NCBI RefSeq assembly: GCF_900129325.1
Contig: NZ_FQUP01000001.1
Span: 558,001 to 622,000, forward strand
From: Kaistia soli DSM 19436
Lineage (GTDB): Bacteria; Pseudomonadota; Alphaproteobacteria; Rhizobiales; Kaistiaceae
Direction of reading: 5' to 3'
DNA: 64,000 bases
Made by a program: the position numbers and the translations under genes. The notes under the pieces are model-generated. The model ran no database searches and was not told where the DNA came from. It worked only from the letters and a program-made list of their open reading frames with translations. Of the stretch, positions 63,962 to 64,000 are shown one piece after another (within the stretch, counting starts at the first letter, position 1; each line of letters begins with the position of its first letter).

Positions 63962-64000
63962 GACCGATCGTTCCGTCCCAAGGCCTAACCTTTCGGACGA

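Overview
The window is about 64 kb of GC-rich, gene-dense bacterial chromosome from an alphaproteobacterium, almost certainly a member of the Hyphomicrobiales (Rhizobiales). The evidence is the gene order pmbA/tldE-cysQ-DUF4170-DUF374 acyltransferase-waaA, the hisS-hisZ-hisG cluster, a groESL operon with a CIRCE element, a GTTC-N7-GTTC (alphaproteobacterial LexA-type) box, a dmeRF pair and a BacA-like ABC transporter. The genus cannot be fixed from sequence alone. No rRNA, tRNA, CRISPR array, insertion sequence or prophage was seen, and base composition looks uniform, so this reads as core chromosome with a few accessory operons.

Layout. 1-4.2 kb (minus): lipid A/Kdo and sulfur-nucleotide genes, ending in a waaA cut by the window edge. 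4.4-6.2 kb: a CPA2/Kef-type antiporter. 6.2-9.0 kb: a paired M16 protease operon (one catalytic, one inactive subunit). 9.1-12.3 kb: RNA modification (rsmD, an rluB-type pseudouridine synthase with a very long basic tail, tadA) and a DUF4406 gene next to a DeoR regulator. 13.2-15.4 kb: groES-groEL. 15.4-18.4 kb: a three-gene phospholipid operon (CDP-alcohol phosphatidyltransferase, CdsA-like, PlsC-like) and a secreted protein. 18.5-25.7 kb: a sigma-54 activator, a HAD phosphatase, ribF, a lipoprotein, an inverted-repeat element, a BacA-like ABC transporter and a DoxX protein. 25.8-29.3 kb: hisS-hisZ-hisG.

29.4-31.7 kb: tag with a probable SOS box, then two tandem L,D-transpeptidases. 31.7-37.2 kb: a TetR regulator divergent from an emrA-emrB efflux operon with two palindromic operators, followed by another MFS pump. 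37.2-43.3 kb: kdsD, an outer-membrane barrel, MarR, an MFS transporter and the dmeR-dmeF cobalt/nickel module. 43.3-46.6 kb: aceB and a TPP-riboswitch-controlled thiM-thiE operon. 47-49.5 kb: a transglutaminase-like protein and a copper-delivery cluster (DUF2946, PCuAC, SCO). 49.6-54.4 kb: an acetolactate decarboxylase carrying an N-terminal ribbon-helix-helix, DUF1697, an ADP-ribosylglycohydrolase-like protein, a cupin/TetR divergent pair and a secreted protein. 54.5-60.6 kb: a luciferase-like oxidoreductase and the glcD-glcE-glcF glycolate oxidase operon with a divergent LysR. Glycolate oxidase and malate synthase both feed the glyoxylate node. 60.6-64 kb: a P-loop kinase, a DUF3422 membrane protein and an ArgH-family lyase.

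The most original observations are decamer repeats bracketing the DUF4406/DeoR locus, the RHH-acetolactate decarboxylase fusion, the SOS-type box at tag, the compact phospholipid operon, and the dmeR operator that abuts its start codon. No clearly undescribed multi-gene system is evident; the candidates are given as findings with tests.
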